Shown here: in pieces, positions 1 to 5,628 of the stretch
How positions within the stretch are numbered: the first letter of the stretch is position 1
Layout: every line of letters starts with the position of its first letter
Source of the DNA: a virus
Direction: 5' to 3' (one strand)
Virus record (IMG/VR): IMGVR_UViG_3300046002_002764
Coordinates: 1-39,058 of that record
Length of the DNA stretch: 39,058 nt
Translations under genes and position numbers: made by a program
Notes under the pieces: model-generated
Seen by the model: only the letters and a program-made list of their open reading frames with translations
What the model was told of the DNA's origin: nothing
The model's database searches: none

Positions 1-213
1 AAAATAAACACAACAGCATACGAAGAAGAGGACTTCTTCTTGCTAACAGACTTAACAGAGCAAGACATAACAGAGGTTATAAATCCTATTGTTATGGCAG
101 AGAGAGACAGAGAAGAGGAGTATGATAATGAAACTATCATCAAAAAATTGCGCAAACGATACCCTCATAATAAAATTGAAATGATTGTCGAATTCGAACA
201 ATTAACGTACTAA
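1..213 (+). CDS. 3' end of an unrecognised acidic protein (partial)
   Basis: An open frame enters from the left edge and stops with TAA at 211-213, giving the last 70 residues of a protein. The visible part is highly charged, with a Glu-rich stretch (AYEEEDFFLL) followed by a basic segment (KKLRKRYPHNK), and no motif I recognise. Its N-terminus and start codon lie outside the window. It is on the same strand as the early genes that follow, so it probably belongs to the same early transcription unit. No function can be proposed from this fragment. Confidence 0.6.
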   Translation, partial: KINTTAYEEEDFFLLTDLTEQDITEVINPIVMAERDREEEYDNETIIKKLRKRYPHNKIEMIVEFEQLTY

Positions 214-224
214 TTAGGTAGAAA

Positions 225-294
225 ATGAAGATCCTTACTTGTCGGTAATGTAGGCCGTTGTGATGCCAAGAGTCAATATAGCTTTTCTATCTAA
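225..294 (+). pseudogene. possible frameshifted gene start ahead of the GIY-YIG gene
   Basis: An ATG at 225 opens a seven-codon frame that ends at 246-248. If one C at 233-234 is skipped, the frame continues from 235 to a TAA at 292-294 and reads MKI followed by LLVGNVGRCDAKSQYSFSI, which looks like a natural protein start. This may be the remnant of a gene broken by insertion of the endonuclease element, a base-calling error, or chance. The reading is short and the call is weak. Confidence 0.2.
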
Positions 295-334
295 GAATTT
301 TCATACACAAGCTAAAATCACAATCAGACTGACT

Positions 335-350
335 GATATGAAAGCATATC
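335..350 (+). other. small hairpin next to the terminator
   Basis: GATATG at 335-340 pairs perfectly with CATATC at 345-350 around an AAAG tetraloop. It lies two bases before the 353-387 terminator stem. Together they suggest that 295-390 is a noncoding, folded leader and not the N-terminus of the downstream endonuclease. Confidence 0.4.
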
Positions 351-352
351 TA

Positions 353-387
353 AATAGAGGAATCGGTAAACGTTTCCTCTATTTTTT
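353..387 (+). terminator. Rho-independent terminator before the GIY-YIG gene
   Basis: AATAGAGGAA at 353-362 pairs over ten bases with TTCCTCTATT at 374-383 around an 11-base loop, and a run of six T follows at 382-387. It would end transcription coming from the left and insulate the endonuclease gene from upstream readthrough. Its position argues against translation starting at the earlier in-frame ATG at 260. Confidence 0.7.
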
Positions 388-436
388 AAAAAAATGTATG
401 TATTTATTTATATATTGCATAATAATTAATCTCTTT

Positions 437-1042
437 ATGAAATCAGGAATTTATAAAATAGAATCGCCTTCAGGTAAAATATATATAGGACAAAGTATAG
501 ATGTTGAAAAAAGAATCTCATCTTATAAGAAAATATATGTATCAAGAAACCAAGTAAAACTAAATAATAGTTTTAAAAAATATGGAGTTGAGGTTCATTT
601 ATTTTCAATTATAGAATATTGTGAAATTGATAAATTAAATGAAAGAGAAAGATATTTTCAAGATTTTTTTAATTGTATAGGAGATAAAGGTTTAAATTTA
701 AAACTACAGAATACTGATGAAAAAAAACAAATTCATAGTCAAGAAGTTTTGAACAAGATTTCTGAAAAAATGAAATTAAAACACAAAGAGATTGAATACA
801 GGGATAAAATGATTAGCAGCAGGAAAGGTAAAAAATTATCTGAAAAAGCAATTTTATCTATGCGCAAAAGAATGCAGTTTTTTAATCAAAAAGGTTTTAA
901 AAATAACAACGCAAAATTAACTCAAGAAATATATGATGAAATAAAAAAAGACAGAGAATTAGGTATGACTTACAGTCAATTAAAAAACAAGTATAACCTA
1001 AAAAGCAATGGTCATTTATGTAATATTTTAAAATCACAATGA
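437..1042 (+). CDS. GIY-YIG homing-type endonuclease
   Basis: This 201-residue protein opens directly with a GIY-YIG nuclease domain: GIYKI at residues 4-8, YIGQS at 16-20, a likely catalytic Arg at 26 in VEKRIS, and a Glu-containing LNERERYF segment. A basic middle region with repeated KxSEK-type pieces resembles NUMOD3 DNA-binding modules. The C-terminus (NAKLTQEIYDEIKKD onward) looks like a helix-turn-helix of the kind that ends phage homing nucleases. The frame is open back to ATG 260, but those 59 residues are hydrophobic and non-domain, and they cross a terminator hairpin, so I place the start at 437. Free-standing nucleases of this type cut DNA to spread themselves. A second terminator follows the gene, so it forms an independent unit. 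Confidence 0.85.
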   Translation: MKSGIYKIESPSGKIYIGQSIDVEKRISSYKKIYVSRNQVKLNNSFKKYGVEVHLFSIIEYCEIDKLNERERYFQDFFNCIGDKGLNLKLQNTDEKKQIHSQEVLNKISEKMKLKHKEIEYRDKMISSRKGKKLSEKAILSMRKRMQFFNQKGFKNNNAKLTQEIYDEIKKDRELGMTYSQLKNKYNLKSNGHLCNILKSQ

Positions 1043-1044
1043 CC

Positions 1045-1067
1045 GCTCGGAAAGACGAGCTTATTTT
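1045..1067 (+). terminator. terminator after the GIY-YIG gene
   Basis: GCTCG at 1045-1049 pairs with CGAGC at 1056-1060 around GAAAGA, followed by TTATTTTT. It begins two bases after the endonuclease stop codon. With the hairpin at 353-387 it brackets the nuclease gene. Confidence 0.65.
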
Positions 1068-1090
1068 TAAACTTAATAAAATCAAATATA

Positions 1091-1327
1091 ATGGAACAAT
1101 GGGAAGCACCAATGTGTGGTACAACAAAAATATCAAACCCTAAAACTTTACAGAGATGGTTTGATTTAGGTTGGTATCAAGAAAAACTGAATGAAGGATA
1201 TACCTTCAATCCTTATTGTGGTAGGTTCAGTATCGGGATATGCGAATGCGGTAAGTGTAGAAACAAAAAGCCGAATAAAGACGAACTAATAAAAATAATC
1301 AAATGGGAGACTTCGCAGACGACTTAA
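1091..1327 (+). CDS. small Cys-containing hypothetical protein
   Basis: A 78-residue protein with no family I can name. It has five cysteines: one near residue 9, one in NPYCGR, and a cluster CECGKC close to the C-terminus followed by a basic KKPNKDE stretch. The cluster could bind a metal ion, but this is inference. Its 3' end overlaps the next gene (1303) by 25 bases, and the stop TAA also forms TAATG with an alternative start of that gene at 1327. It begins the small-gene cluster after the GIY-YIG unit. Codon use is like its neighbours. Confidence 0.65.
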   Translation: MEQWEAPMCGTTKISNPKTLQRWFDLGWYQEKLNEGYTFNPYCGRFSIGICECGKCRNKKPNKDELIKIIKWETSQTT

Positions 1328-1593
1328 TGATGAGAGGTCTTGAGGAAGAGTTAAGGTGGGAGTATCACGACACCCACTACAACGGACTTCATTACAAATT
1401 GTTATTAATGAATTATCTAAAAGGAGAATTGCTTTGGGGTAGAAAAGATGGAAACCATATACTTATTCAAGACATGAAAGACTCACACTTATTGAACTCA
1501 ATACGTTGGATAGAAAGTAATCATTCAGACAGAACTTGTATGATTGAGATGAGAAACATTTTATTAATCGAAAAACATAATAGAAAACTATGA
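1303..1593 (+). CDS. small phage protein, function unknown
   Basis: A 96-residue protein that opens with an acidic N-terminus (MGDFADDLMMRGLEEEL). A Trp-Tyr-His-rich middle follows (WEYHDTHYNG), then a motif of the form W-x5-G-x4-I-x2-M-x3-HLLNSIRWIE. I have the impression that this layout recurs in early regions of other tailed phages, but I know no function for it. The ATG at 1327 is a possible alternative start (TAATG overlap with the previous stop). I prefer 1303 because the acidic leader looks like coding sequence. The 3' end overlaps the next start as ATGA, which suggests translational coupling with the zinc-ribbon-like ORF at 1590. Confidence 0.75.
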   Translation: MGDFADDLMMRGLEEELRWEYHDTHYNGLHYKLLLMNYLKGELLWGRKDGNHILIQDMKDSHLLNSIRWIESNHSDRTCMIEMRNILLIEKHNRKL

Positions 1594-1712
1594 CAGATAC
1601 ATGGAATAATCCTCCGGAGGATAAAGATGACGAATGCAATTATTGTGGTGAGCCATGCAATGGACGTTACTGCTCAATAGATTGCAGAAAAGGATATGAA
1701 TCAGATAATTAA
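1590..1712 (+). CDS. 40-residue zinc-ribbon-like protein
   Basis: A very short frame whose ATG overlaps the previous stop as ATGA. The product has five cysteines in a compact pattern, CNYCGEPC followed by YCSIDC, which resembles a treble-clef or zinc-ribbon knuckle. The N-terminus is acidic (PPEDKDDE). Such mini zinc proteins are common in phage early regions, where they may bind nucleic acid or modify host proteins. The role here is unknown. Support comes from the tight overlap with the upstream gene, the regular cysteine spacing and the small gap to the next gene. Confidence 0.6.
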   Translation: MTDTWNNPPEDKDDECNYCGEPCNGRYCSIDCRKGYESDN

Positions 1713-1719
1713 ATAAGAT

Positions 1720-2679
1720 ATGAAAGACATAATCACTTATATAAAATTACAAAAACAAATAATTGGTTTATTGAGATATTCATTAAACGAGATTGAAAAT
1801 TATAAAGACTTAACTGAATCAGAAAAACAAATAATAAATGAAGAAGAATTTATAACAATTAAAAGAAAAATCATTATGAAAAACATACACATATTACCAA
1901 CAGACAAACCAAGTAGATTATATTCTTATAAATCTACGGACTTATACTTACATTCAGAAATTATAGATGCAAATGTTTCAAATTCTGATTGTAATAACCA
2001 AAACATCTACATCACTTCTGATGAAGAAATTAAAGAGGGAGATTGGTGTATTTACTTAGGCTTAAGTATGACTTTTTTTAAAGTCATTGATATTGATAAT
2101 TATAAACTACATTATGATTCGAGAGATTTTTTTAATAAGAATATTTGTAAAAAAATCATCCTAACAACAGACCAAGACTTAATCAAAGATGGCGTACAAG
2201 CTATTGAAGATGAGTTTTTAGAATGGTTTGTTAAGAATCCAAGTTGTGAGGAAGTAAAATTTAAAGGTATAAAAGATACTGAAGGTAAAATAGTTTCTTA
2301 TAGGTTTATAAGTGCTTTGATTCCAAAAGAAGAACCTAAACAAGAAACGATTGAAGAAGCTGCTGAAAGATTATATCCATACGAAATAGGTTACGGTGTG
2401 TATGATAGAAATTGTGAAATTGATTTTGAAAGAGAAAGATTTATTGAAGGTGCTAAATGGCAACAAGAACCTGAACAATTTTTTAATGACGATAGAGTAA
2501 AAACTTTGGAAAGAGGTATAGAATATCTTCTTAAAAAACAAGACAAAAATAAGTATAGTGAAGAAGAAGTTGATAAAATGTTCGAAACACTAAAACTCTA
2601 TTCTGTAAAGAATGTAGCTACAATTACAAATGTAGACTTGTTTATTAGTAGCTGGAAAAGAGAATTTAAAAAGAAATAA
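1720..2679 (+). CDS. hypothetical protein of a flavobacterial phage type
   Basis: A 319-residue protein. From residue 53 (MKNIHILPTDKPSRL) onward it matches my recollection of a modular protein frequent in flavobacterial phages: a beta-rich first part with IYITSDEEIKEGDW, then KIILTTDQDLI and FLEWFVKNPSCEEV, and a C-terminal EEAAERLYP segment ending in an EGAKW element. No enzymatic motif is visible. The first 52 residues are helical and charged and may be a fused module. An alternative start at ATG 1876 would give the more usual N-terminus. The gene sits between small hypotheticals and the HNH gene, and no function is known to me. Confidence 0.75.
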   Translation: MKDIITYIKLQKQIIGLLRYSLNEIENYKDLTESEKQIINEEEFITIKRKIIMKNIHILPTDKPSRLYSYKSTDLYLHSEIIDANVSNSDCNNQNIYITSDEEIKEGDWCIYLGLSMTFFKVIDIDNYKLHYDSRDFFNKNICKKIILTTDQDLIKDGVQAIEDEFLEWFVKNPSCEEVKFKGIKDTEGKIVSYRFISALIPKEEPKQETIEEAAERLYPYEIGYGVYDRNCEIDFERERFIEGAKWQQEPEQFFNDDRVKTLERGIEYLLKKQDKNKYSEEEVDKMFETLKLYSVKNVATITNVDLFISSWKREFKKK

Positions 2680-2680
2680 A

Positions 2681-2755
2681 ATGGAAGAGATAAACAATAT
2701 TGAAGTAATTGACTTTGAAATAGTAAGCCCAAAGCAAACTATCATAAATGAATAA
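2681..2755 (+). CDS. 24-residue ORF or truncated gene start
   Basis: A short frame (MEEINNIEVIDFEIVSPKQT then four residues) begins two bases after the upstream stop. It ends eight bases inside the HNH gene. Its composition is that of a normal protein start, so it may be the stub of a gene cut off by insertion of the HNH element. It may also be a genuine micro-protein coupled to the HNH start. There is too little sequence to decide. Confidence 0.3.
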   Translation: MEEINNIEVIDFEIVSPKQTIINE

Positions 2756-3143
2756 AGGTAGTTTCAAAAAAGGACATACTCCTTGGAATATAGGGTTAAA
2801 AGGATTTAGACCAAGTCCTGATACAGAGTTTAAACCTGGTGAGAATACGGGAGAAAAACATCCAAGTTGGAAAGGTGGAGAGCAGAAATTTACAAATGAT
2901 TGCGTATATTTACACACAGGTACAAACGAAAGAGTTCGTAGGCCAAGGAAAGTATACGAGGATATTAATGGTAAGATCCCAAATGGATATATACTATATC
3001 ATATTGACGGAGATCGATACAACGATGACATAGAGAATCTAATTGCAATCCCTCGTGCGGTACTTGTAAGAATAAACTCAGGAAGAATGAATGCAAATTA
3101 TTATGAAATAAAACAAGCAGTAGAACAATTTAAAAATAAATAA
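2748..3143 (+). CDS. HNH homing-type endonuclease
   Basis: A 131-residue protein with the layout of phage HNH nucleases. The N-terminal part (FKKGHTPWNIGLKG, then HPSWKGG) is the Gly-Trp-rich DNA-contacting region common in this group. The HNH core is at residues 80-100: NGYILYHIDGDRYND followed by ENL, with His85, Asp87 and Asn92/Asn97 as the conserved positions. The RRPRKVYED segment before it matches the usual strand ahead of the motif. These are generally free-standing homing nucleases, although some help packaging. Here it lies amid small early genes, not near terminase genes, so homing is more likely. The start overlaps the 24-codon ORF upstream. Confidence 0.85.
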   Translation: MNKGSFKKGHTPWNIGLKGFRPSPDTEFKPGENTGEKHPSWKGGEQKFTNDCVYLHTGTNERVRRPRKVYEDINGKIPNGYILYHIDGDRYNDDIENLIAIPRAVLVRINSGRMNANYYEIKQAVEQFKNK

Positions 3144-3146
3144 GAC

Positions 3147-3599
3147 ATGAAAAAAGTAATTACAATCGCAGCTTTAGTAATCGGGATGATTGCATCTGCA
3201 CAATGGAAAAACAAAACTATTAACTCTGAGTTCGATGGTAGGTTTAAAAAATCAATATGCAAAGGAAATGATGGTAGTTTCTTATCTATGGAATTAGACG
3301 ATGAAACAAACACACCATTTTTAGCACTCTATGGTAGTTATTTTTGTGATGATGAGCCTACTATAGATTTGGTTTTAGTAGTAAACGGAGTAAATGTATT
3401 GTATTCTATTCCTGTGTTGAAATCATCTAATAGTCATTACTATTATTTCAACAACGACATATGGACTAATGAATTTTCAAATGATTTTAAGTTAGCTAGT
3501 AAGTGTTTAATAAGAACAAATCAATCACACTGCACAACTGATTATTATGTTTTCAACATGAGTGGATCAACAAGTGCTTATAATTTTATATCACATTAA
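3147..3599 (+). CDS. predicted secreted protein
   Basis: A 150-residue protein with a textbook N-terminal signal peptide: a KK pair, the hydrophobic core VITIAALVIGMIAS, then SAQ, with likely cleavage after about residue 18 or 19. The mature part is beta-rich and polar with four cysteines (near residues 38, 67, 121 and 128), which could form disulfides after export. I recognise no domain. An exported protein in the early region could act in the host periplasm or envelope, for example in superinfection exclusion, but that is inference. It follows the HNH gene by three bases and precedes the MazG-like gene by 12, so it is probably co-transcribed. Confidence 0.75.
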   Translation: MKKVITIAALVIGMIASAQWKNKTINSEFDGRFKKSICKGNDGSFLSMELDDETNTPFLALYGSYFCDDEPTIDLVLVVNGVNVLYSIPVLKSSNSHYYYFNNDIWTNEFSNDFKLASKCLIRTNQSHCTTDYYVFNMSGSTSAYNFISH

Positions 3600-3611
3600 A
3601 TAACAGATACA

Positions 3612-4022
3612 ATGAAAGACTATTTTGAATTAGAGGCCTGCATAGAAGATTGGGCAAAAGAAAAAGGTATTATGGACAATGCTAATCCAATAAAACAAGC
3701 TATGAAGACTCAAGAAGAAGTAACAGAGCTTTGTAATGCGATACTTGACAATGATGTTCATGAGATAAAAGATGCTATTGGAGATATTATAGTTACACTT
3801 ATTATTCAAGCAAAGATGCAAGGAACTACAGTTGAGGAGTGTCTTAACGCTGCATATAGTGTAATTAAAAAAAGAACAGGAAGTATGGTGAACGGGACTT
3901 TCGTAAAGGACGAAGAGTTTAAAGGTCATTTAATAACAAAAGACACTTGGGATAGTGCGGATAAAATAACTCACGATGGATTTATTTATGTAAAGTATAC
4001 GGACCTTGTAACAAGAAAATAA
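3612..4022 (+). CDS. MazG-like nucleotide pyrophosphohydrolase
   Basis: A 136-residue protein with the all-alpha NTP pyrophosphohydrolase signature. QEEVTEL supplies Glu35, Glu36 and Glu39, and EIKDAIGDI supplies Glu51, Asp54 and Asp58, the metal-binding EExxE...ExxD pattern. The C-terminal extension (RTGSMVNGTFVKDEEF) is one I associate with phage versions of this enzyme. The family splits NTPs or dNTPs to NMP and pyrophosphate; phage members have been linked to nucleotide pool control and to lowering of host alarmone levels. The gene sits at the end of the accessory cluster, directly before a 31-residue membrane ORF and the cassette-like region. Confidence 0.85.
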   Translation: MKDYFELEACIEDWAKEKGIMDNANPIKQAMKTQEEVTELCNAILDNDVHEIKDAIGDIIVTLIIQAKMQGTTVEECLNAAYSVIKKRTGSMVNGTFVKDEEFKGHLITKDTWDSADKITHDGFIYVKYTDLVTRK

Positions 4023-4118
4023 ATGAAAGATAAAATTATAATAACATTATTTTGGATGGCAGTTATTACGTCAATTATTTTATCAGTTTTGATAATCATA
4101 TATTACAGCGGAACATAA
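4023..4118 (+). CDS. 31-residue single-span membrane peptide
   Basis: The ATG directly abuts the MazG-like stop codon. The product has a charged MKDK start followed by one long hydrophobic stretch (IIITLFWMAVITSIILSVLI) and a short YYSGT end, so it should be a single membrane-spanning peptide. Its stop codon lies inside the left end of the first attC-like repeat, the usual position of a cassette ORF relative to its attC. It is either a phage gene next to the insertion point or the first cassette ORF. The function is unknown. Confidence 0.5.
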   Translation: MKDKIIITLFWMAVITSIILSVLIIIYYSGT

Positions 4119-4243
4119 CGTTATTCAGCTTGTTGCAGGCGTGGAATAGAAGCGTAAACTTTCAAATTATAAACAAAGATTAAAAAACACGCAATCGATT
4201 GGATAAAGCCTAAAGCCACGCTTGCTACAAACTGATGTTAGGC
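4113..4243 (+). repeat. attC-like recombination site 1
   Basis: A long imperfect inverted repeat. TTGTTGCAGGCGTGG at 4130-4144 pairs with CCACGCTTGCTACAA at 4216-4230 (13 Watson-Crick pairs, one wobble, one mismatch). Outer ends ACATAAC (4113-4119) and GTTAGGC (4237-4243) are the R'' and R' boxes; the right one fits the GTTRRRY consensus exactly, the left misses RYYYAAC at one base. Three extra bases sit on the left strand between the outer and inner pairs. The loop is 71 bases. This is the architecture of integron attC sites. Confidence 0.65.
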
Positions 4244-4244
4244 G

Positions 4245-4520
4245 ATGTATTTTATTATGTCATATTTTGAAAAATTTAGAAGAAAACAAATTGCGGAATT
4301 AAGAACTGTAACGCAAGAAGATGTAAACGAGTTTAAAGAAAGAAGTTTACTTTCTGCTCACGAAACAAAAGACAATGTAATTGAGGTTTCAATTAGCGAT
4401 GTTGATTTAGCAAACGGTTCTCCAAAAATAGGAGATATGATTGCAAGAAATCCTAAAAATCATTTAGACCAATGGTTAGTTGCTGAACAATATTTCAATG
4501 ATAATTTTGAACGTTGTTAG
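4245..4520 (+). CDS. cassette ORF A, small phage-type protein
   Basis: A 91-residue protein. I recall similar small proteins from many tailed phages: FEKFRRKQIAELR-T-VTQEDV at the N-terminus and NGSPKIGDMIARNPKNHLDQ followed by WLVAEQYFNDNF at the C-terminus. The function is unknown to me. ATG 4245 is two bases after the R' box of attC-like site 1; ATG 4257 (MSYFEKF) is the more typical start and gives 87 residues. The stop TAG at 4518-4520 is 14 bases before attC-like site 2. It is the only frame between the two sites and runs in the direction expected for a cassette gene. A phage-type gene in a cassette setting is unusual. Confidence 0.75.
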   Translation: MYFIMSYFEKFRRKQIAELRTVTQEDVNEFKERSLLSAHETKDNVIEVSISDVDLANGSPKIGDMIARNPKNHLDQWLVAEQYFNDNFERC

Positions 4521-4534
4521 GTGGTAATATATCG

Positions 4535-4667
4535 CATAACGTTCGAGTGCTTGCCGTTCGGTGGCAATTTCAAGACCAAAGATAACAAAGAAATAATAAA
4601 CATTAAATAAGCCGAAATATTTCGGATATAACCCAAGCCTGCCACTGACGGCAAACACTTGTTAACA
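4535..4667 (+). repeat. attC-like recombination site 2
   Basis: Left arm: CATAAC (4535-4540), AGTG, TTGCCGT (4551-4557), a TCG spacer, GTGGC (4561-4565). Right arm: GCCAC (4641-4645), a TG spacer, ACGGCAA (4648-4654), CACT, then GTTAACA (4661-4667). The blocks pair over 7, 5 and 4 bases with unequal unpaired spacers (three against two), as in the central region of attC sites. Stem sequence is unrelated to site 1 while the plan is the same. The right box departs from GTTRRRY at two bases. The loop between the arms is 75 bases. Confidence 0.6.
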
Positions 4668-4689
4668 GCAGGCTTTTATACTTAAAATT

Positions 4690-4995
4690 ATGATTTCAGA
4701 TTTAAAAATATGTTTAAACGCTCCTTTAGATTATACTCTTGAAGATGAGCAAAGATTTATTTATTCTTATGGTTCAGTTAATTGTAGAATATTAAAATTT
4801 AAAGATGCAAATACGGTTATAAAAATAATGGACGAATTTGATAAAGATGCGTTACAAAAAGAACAAAAAGAATTTATTTTAAAAAACTCAAACAAAGAAG
4901 TTTTAGTTTATATGAATAGAGCTTATGGCGAGAATATAGATTGTTTTGTTTACGGTGACGATAACATTGCGTTTCGTGTAAGTTGTTTCGTGTAA
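4690..4995 (+). CDS. cassette ORF B, hypothetical protein
   Basis: A 101-residue protein that I do not recognise. It is a mixed alpha-beta protein with an acidic, Asp-rich middle (IIKIMDEFDKD in type), a Lys/Glu helix and a beta-rich C-terminal part (CFVYGDDNIAFRVSCFV). Three or four cysteines are present. No signal peptide or membrane segment is seen. The gene starts 22 bases after attC-like site 2 and its stop TAA (4993-4995) lies eight bases before site 3, so it fills one cassette unit exactly. Cassette genes of unknown function are typical of environmental integrons, and this one has no visible link to phage growth. Confidence 0.7.
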   Translation: MISDLKICLNAPLDYTLEDEQRFIYSYGSVNCRILKFKDANTVIKIMDEFDKDALQKEQKEFILKNSNKEVLVYMNRAYGENIDCFVYGDDNIAFRVSCFV

Positions 4996-5002
4996 GCTTG
5001 CT

Positions 5003-5135
5003 GTTAACGTTCCGTGGCTTTGTCGTCGTTGTGGCGAATGAGCCTAAATCTTAAAAACACAAACTATGTTTAAATTTATAACCAATCTTTTCAAAAAATC
5101 CCTAATACCACAATGCGACAAAACCGCTGTTATGC
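5003..5135 (+). repeat. attC-like recombination site 3
   Basis: Left arm: GTTAAC (5003-5008), then GGCTTTGTCG (5016-5025), a TCG spacer, TTGTGG (5029-5034). Right arm: CCACAA (5108-5113), a TG spacer, CGACAAAACC (5116-5125), then GTTATGC (5129-5135). The blocks pair over 10 (one mismatch) and 6 bases. Spacers are the same length and sequence (TCG against TG) as in site 2, although the paired sequences differ. The right box departs from GTTRRRY at one base. The loop is 73 bases. The next ORF's preferred ATG lies inside the right box. Confidence 0.6.
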
Positions 5136-5251
5136 CTAGTATTTTGTCGTTAGAAAAACAAGTTCTTAGAAAAATTAGAGATTATGATTTTCTTATTGAA
5201 AGAAGATATGAAGAAATAAGTATTATGTGTAAAAAACCTATTGTTAGTTAG
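5132..5251 (+). CDS. cassette ORF C, first part, ends at an amber codon
   Basis: A 39-residue helical, charged product (MPSILSLEKQVLRKIRDYDF and on) that starts inside the right box of attC-like site 3. The frame is also open back to ATG 5066, but those extra 22 codons are made of the loop and right arm of the repeat, so they are unlikely to be native coding sequence. Translation stops at TAG 5249-5251. The same frame then stays open for 39 more sense codons to TAA 5369-5371, which suggests a single 79-codon gene broken by a nonsense change. The function is unknown. Confidence 0.45.
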   Translation: MPSILSLEKQVLRKIRDYDFLIERRYEEISIMCKKPIVS

Positions 5252-5371
5252 GACAAAAATGAAGAAGCTGAATTAGAAATATTAGAGAAAAATATAATGG
5301 AAAGTATAAACCATTACGAAATGCAGAAAAGATTATTACTTGATTTAATACTACCTATTAATAATAACTAA
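5252..5371 (+). pseudogene. in-frame continuation of cassette ORF C beyond the amber codon
   Basis: Thirty-nine sense codons follow TAG 5249-5251 in the same frame (DKNEEAELEILEKNIM and on) and end at TAA 5369-5371. The composition (acidic helix, then a Leu-rich helix) matches a continuing helical protein. An ATG at 5297 could start a 24-residue peptide. TAG is used as an ordinary stop by other genes here, such as the SSB-like gene whose C-terminal tail ends precisely at TAG. A nonsense mutation is therefore more likely than recoding. Confidence 0.4.
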
Positions 5372-5372
5372 T

Positions 5373-5531
5373 ATGAAATTAACACTAAGAGAAAAACAAG
5401 CGTTAAGCAGAATTAAAACTATGGCTGATAATGGATTTTCTTTGGATAAAATTAAAAGAAAATTAGAACCAAGATATTCAAGTTCAGAAAGAAAAAATGC
5501 TTTAGAATATTTTCTGTTTAGCAATAGGTAA
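5373..5531 (+). CDS. small basic protein of regulator-like type
   Basis: A 52-residue, Lys/Arg-rich helical protein that starts one base after the preceding stop. The sequence (LREKQALSRIKTMADNGFSL followed by DKIKRKLEP) suggests two or three helices as in small DNA-binding or RecX-like modules, but it is too short for a firm assignment. It ends 2-3 bases before the ATTAGGCATAAC motif that resembles a cassette junction, so it may be the last gene of the cassette cluster. The function is unknown. Confidence 0.5.
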   Translation: MKLTLREKQALSRIKTMADNGFSLDKIKRKLEPRYSSSERKNALEYFLFSNR

Positions 5532-5533
5532 TA

Positions 5534-5613
5534 TTAGGCATAACTCGTAAATATACGCAAGTGCCTTTCTAACCTATTAAAAACAAGCAACTTAAAAAAA
5601 TAGTAGTTGCGTA
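5534..5613 (+). repeat. possible degenerate fourth attC-like site
   Basis: TTAGGCATAAC at 5534-5544 joins what look like an R' box (TTAGGC) and an R'' box (CATAAC), the sequence expected at a cassette junction. TACGCAA at 5554-5560 pairs with TTGCGTA at 5607-5613, but the second paired block and a clear right-hand box are missing. An alternative hairpin (GCAACT at 5587-5592 with AGTTGC at 5605-5610) uses some of the same bases. It may be a decayed site that ends the array. Confidence 0.3.
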
Positions 5614-5628
5614 AAAATAAATATTAAT

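Noticed and set aside
260-436. In-frame upstream extension of the GIY-YIG gene to ATG 260
   Set aside because: The extra 59 residues cross a 10-bp terminator hairpin with a T run and a second hairpin, and the nuclease domain begins immediately after the ATG at 437.
214-1090. Group I intron containing the GIY-YIG gene
   Set aside because: I could not identify the P/Q or R/S core pairings or two exon halves of one gene; terminators on both sides fit a free-standing unit better.
5066-5131. Upstream start of cassette ORF C at ATG 5066
   Set aside because: These codons are made of the loop and right arm of attC-like site 3, and the right arm is constrained by pairing with the left arm, so the open frame is probably incidental.
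5249-5251. Reassigned TAG codon (alternative genetic code)
   Set aside because: TAG ends the SSB-like gene exactly after its DDDLPF tail and ends cassette ORF A, and the long virion genes show no need for TAG readthrough.
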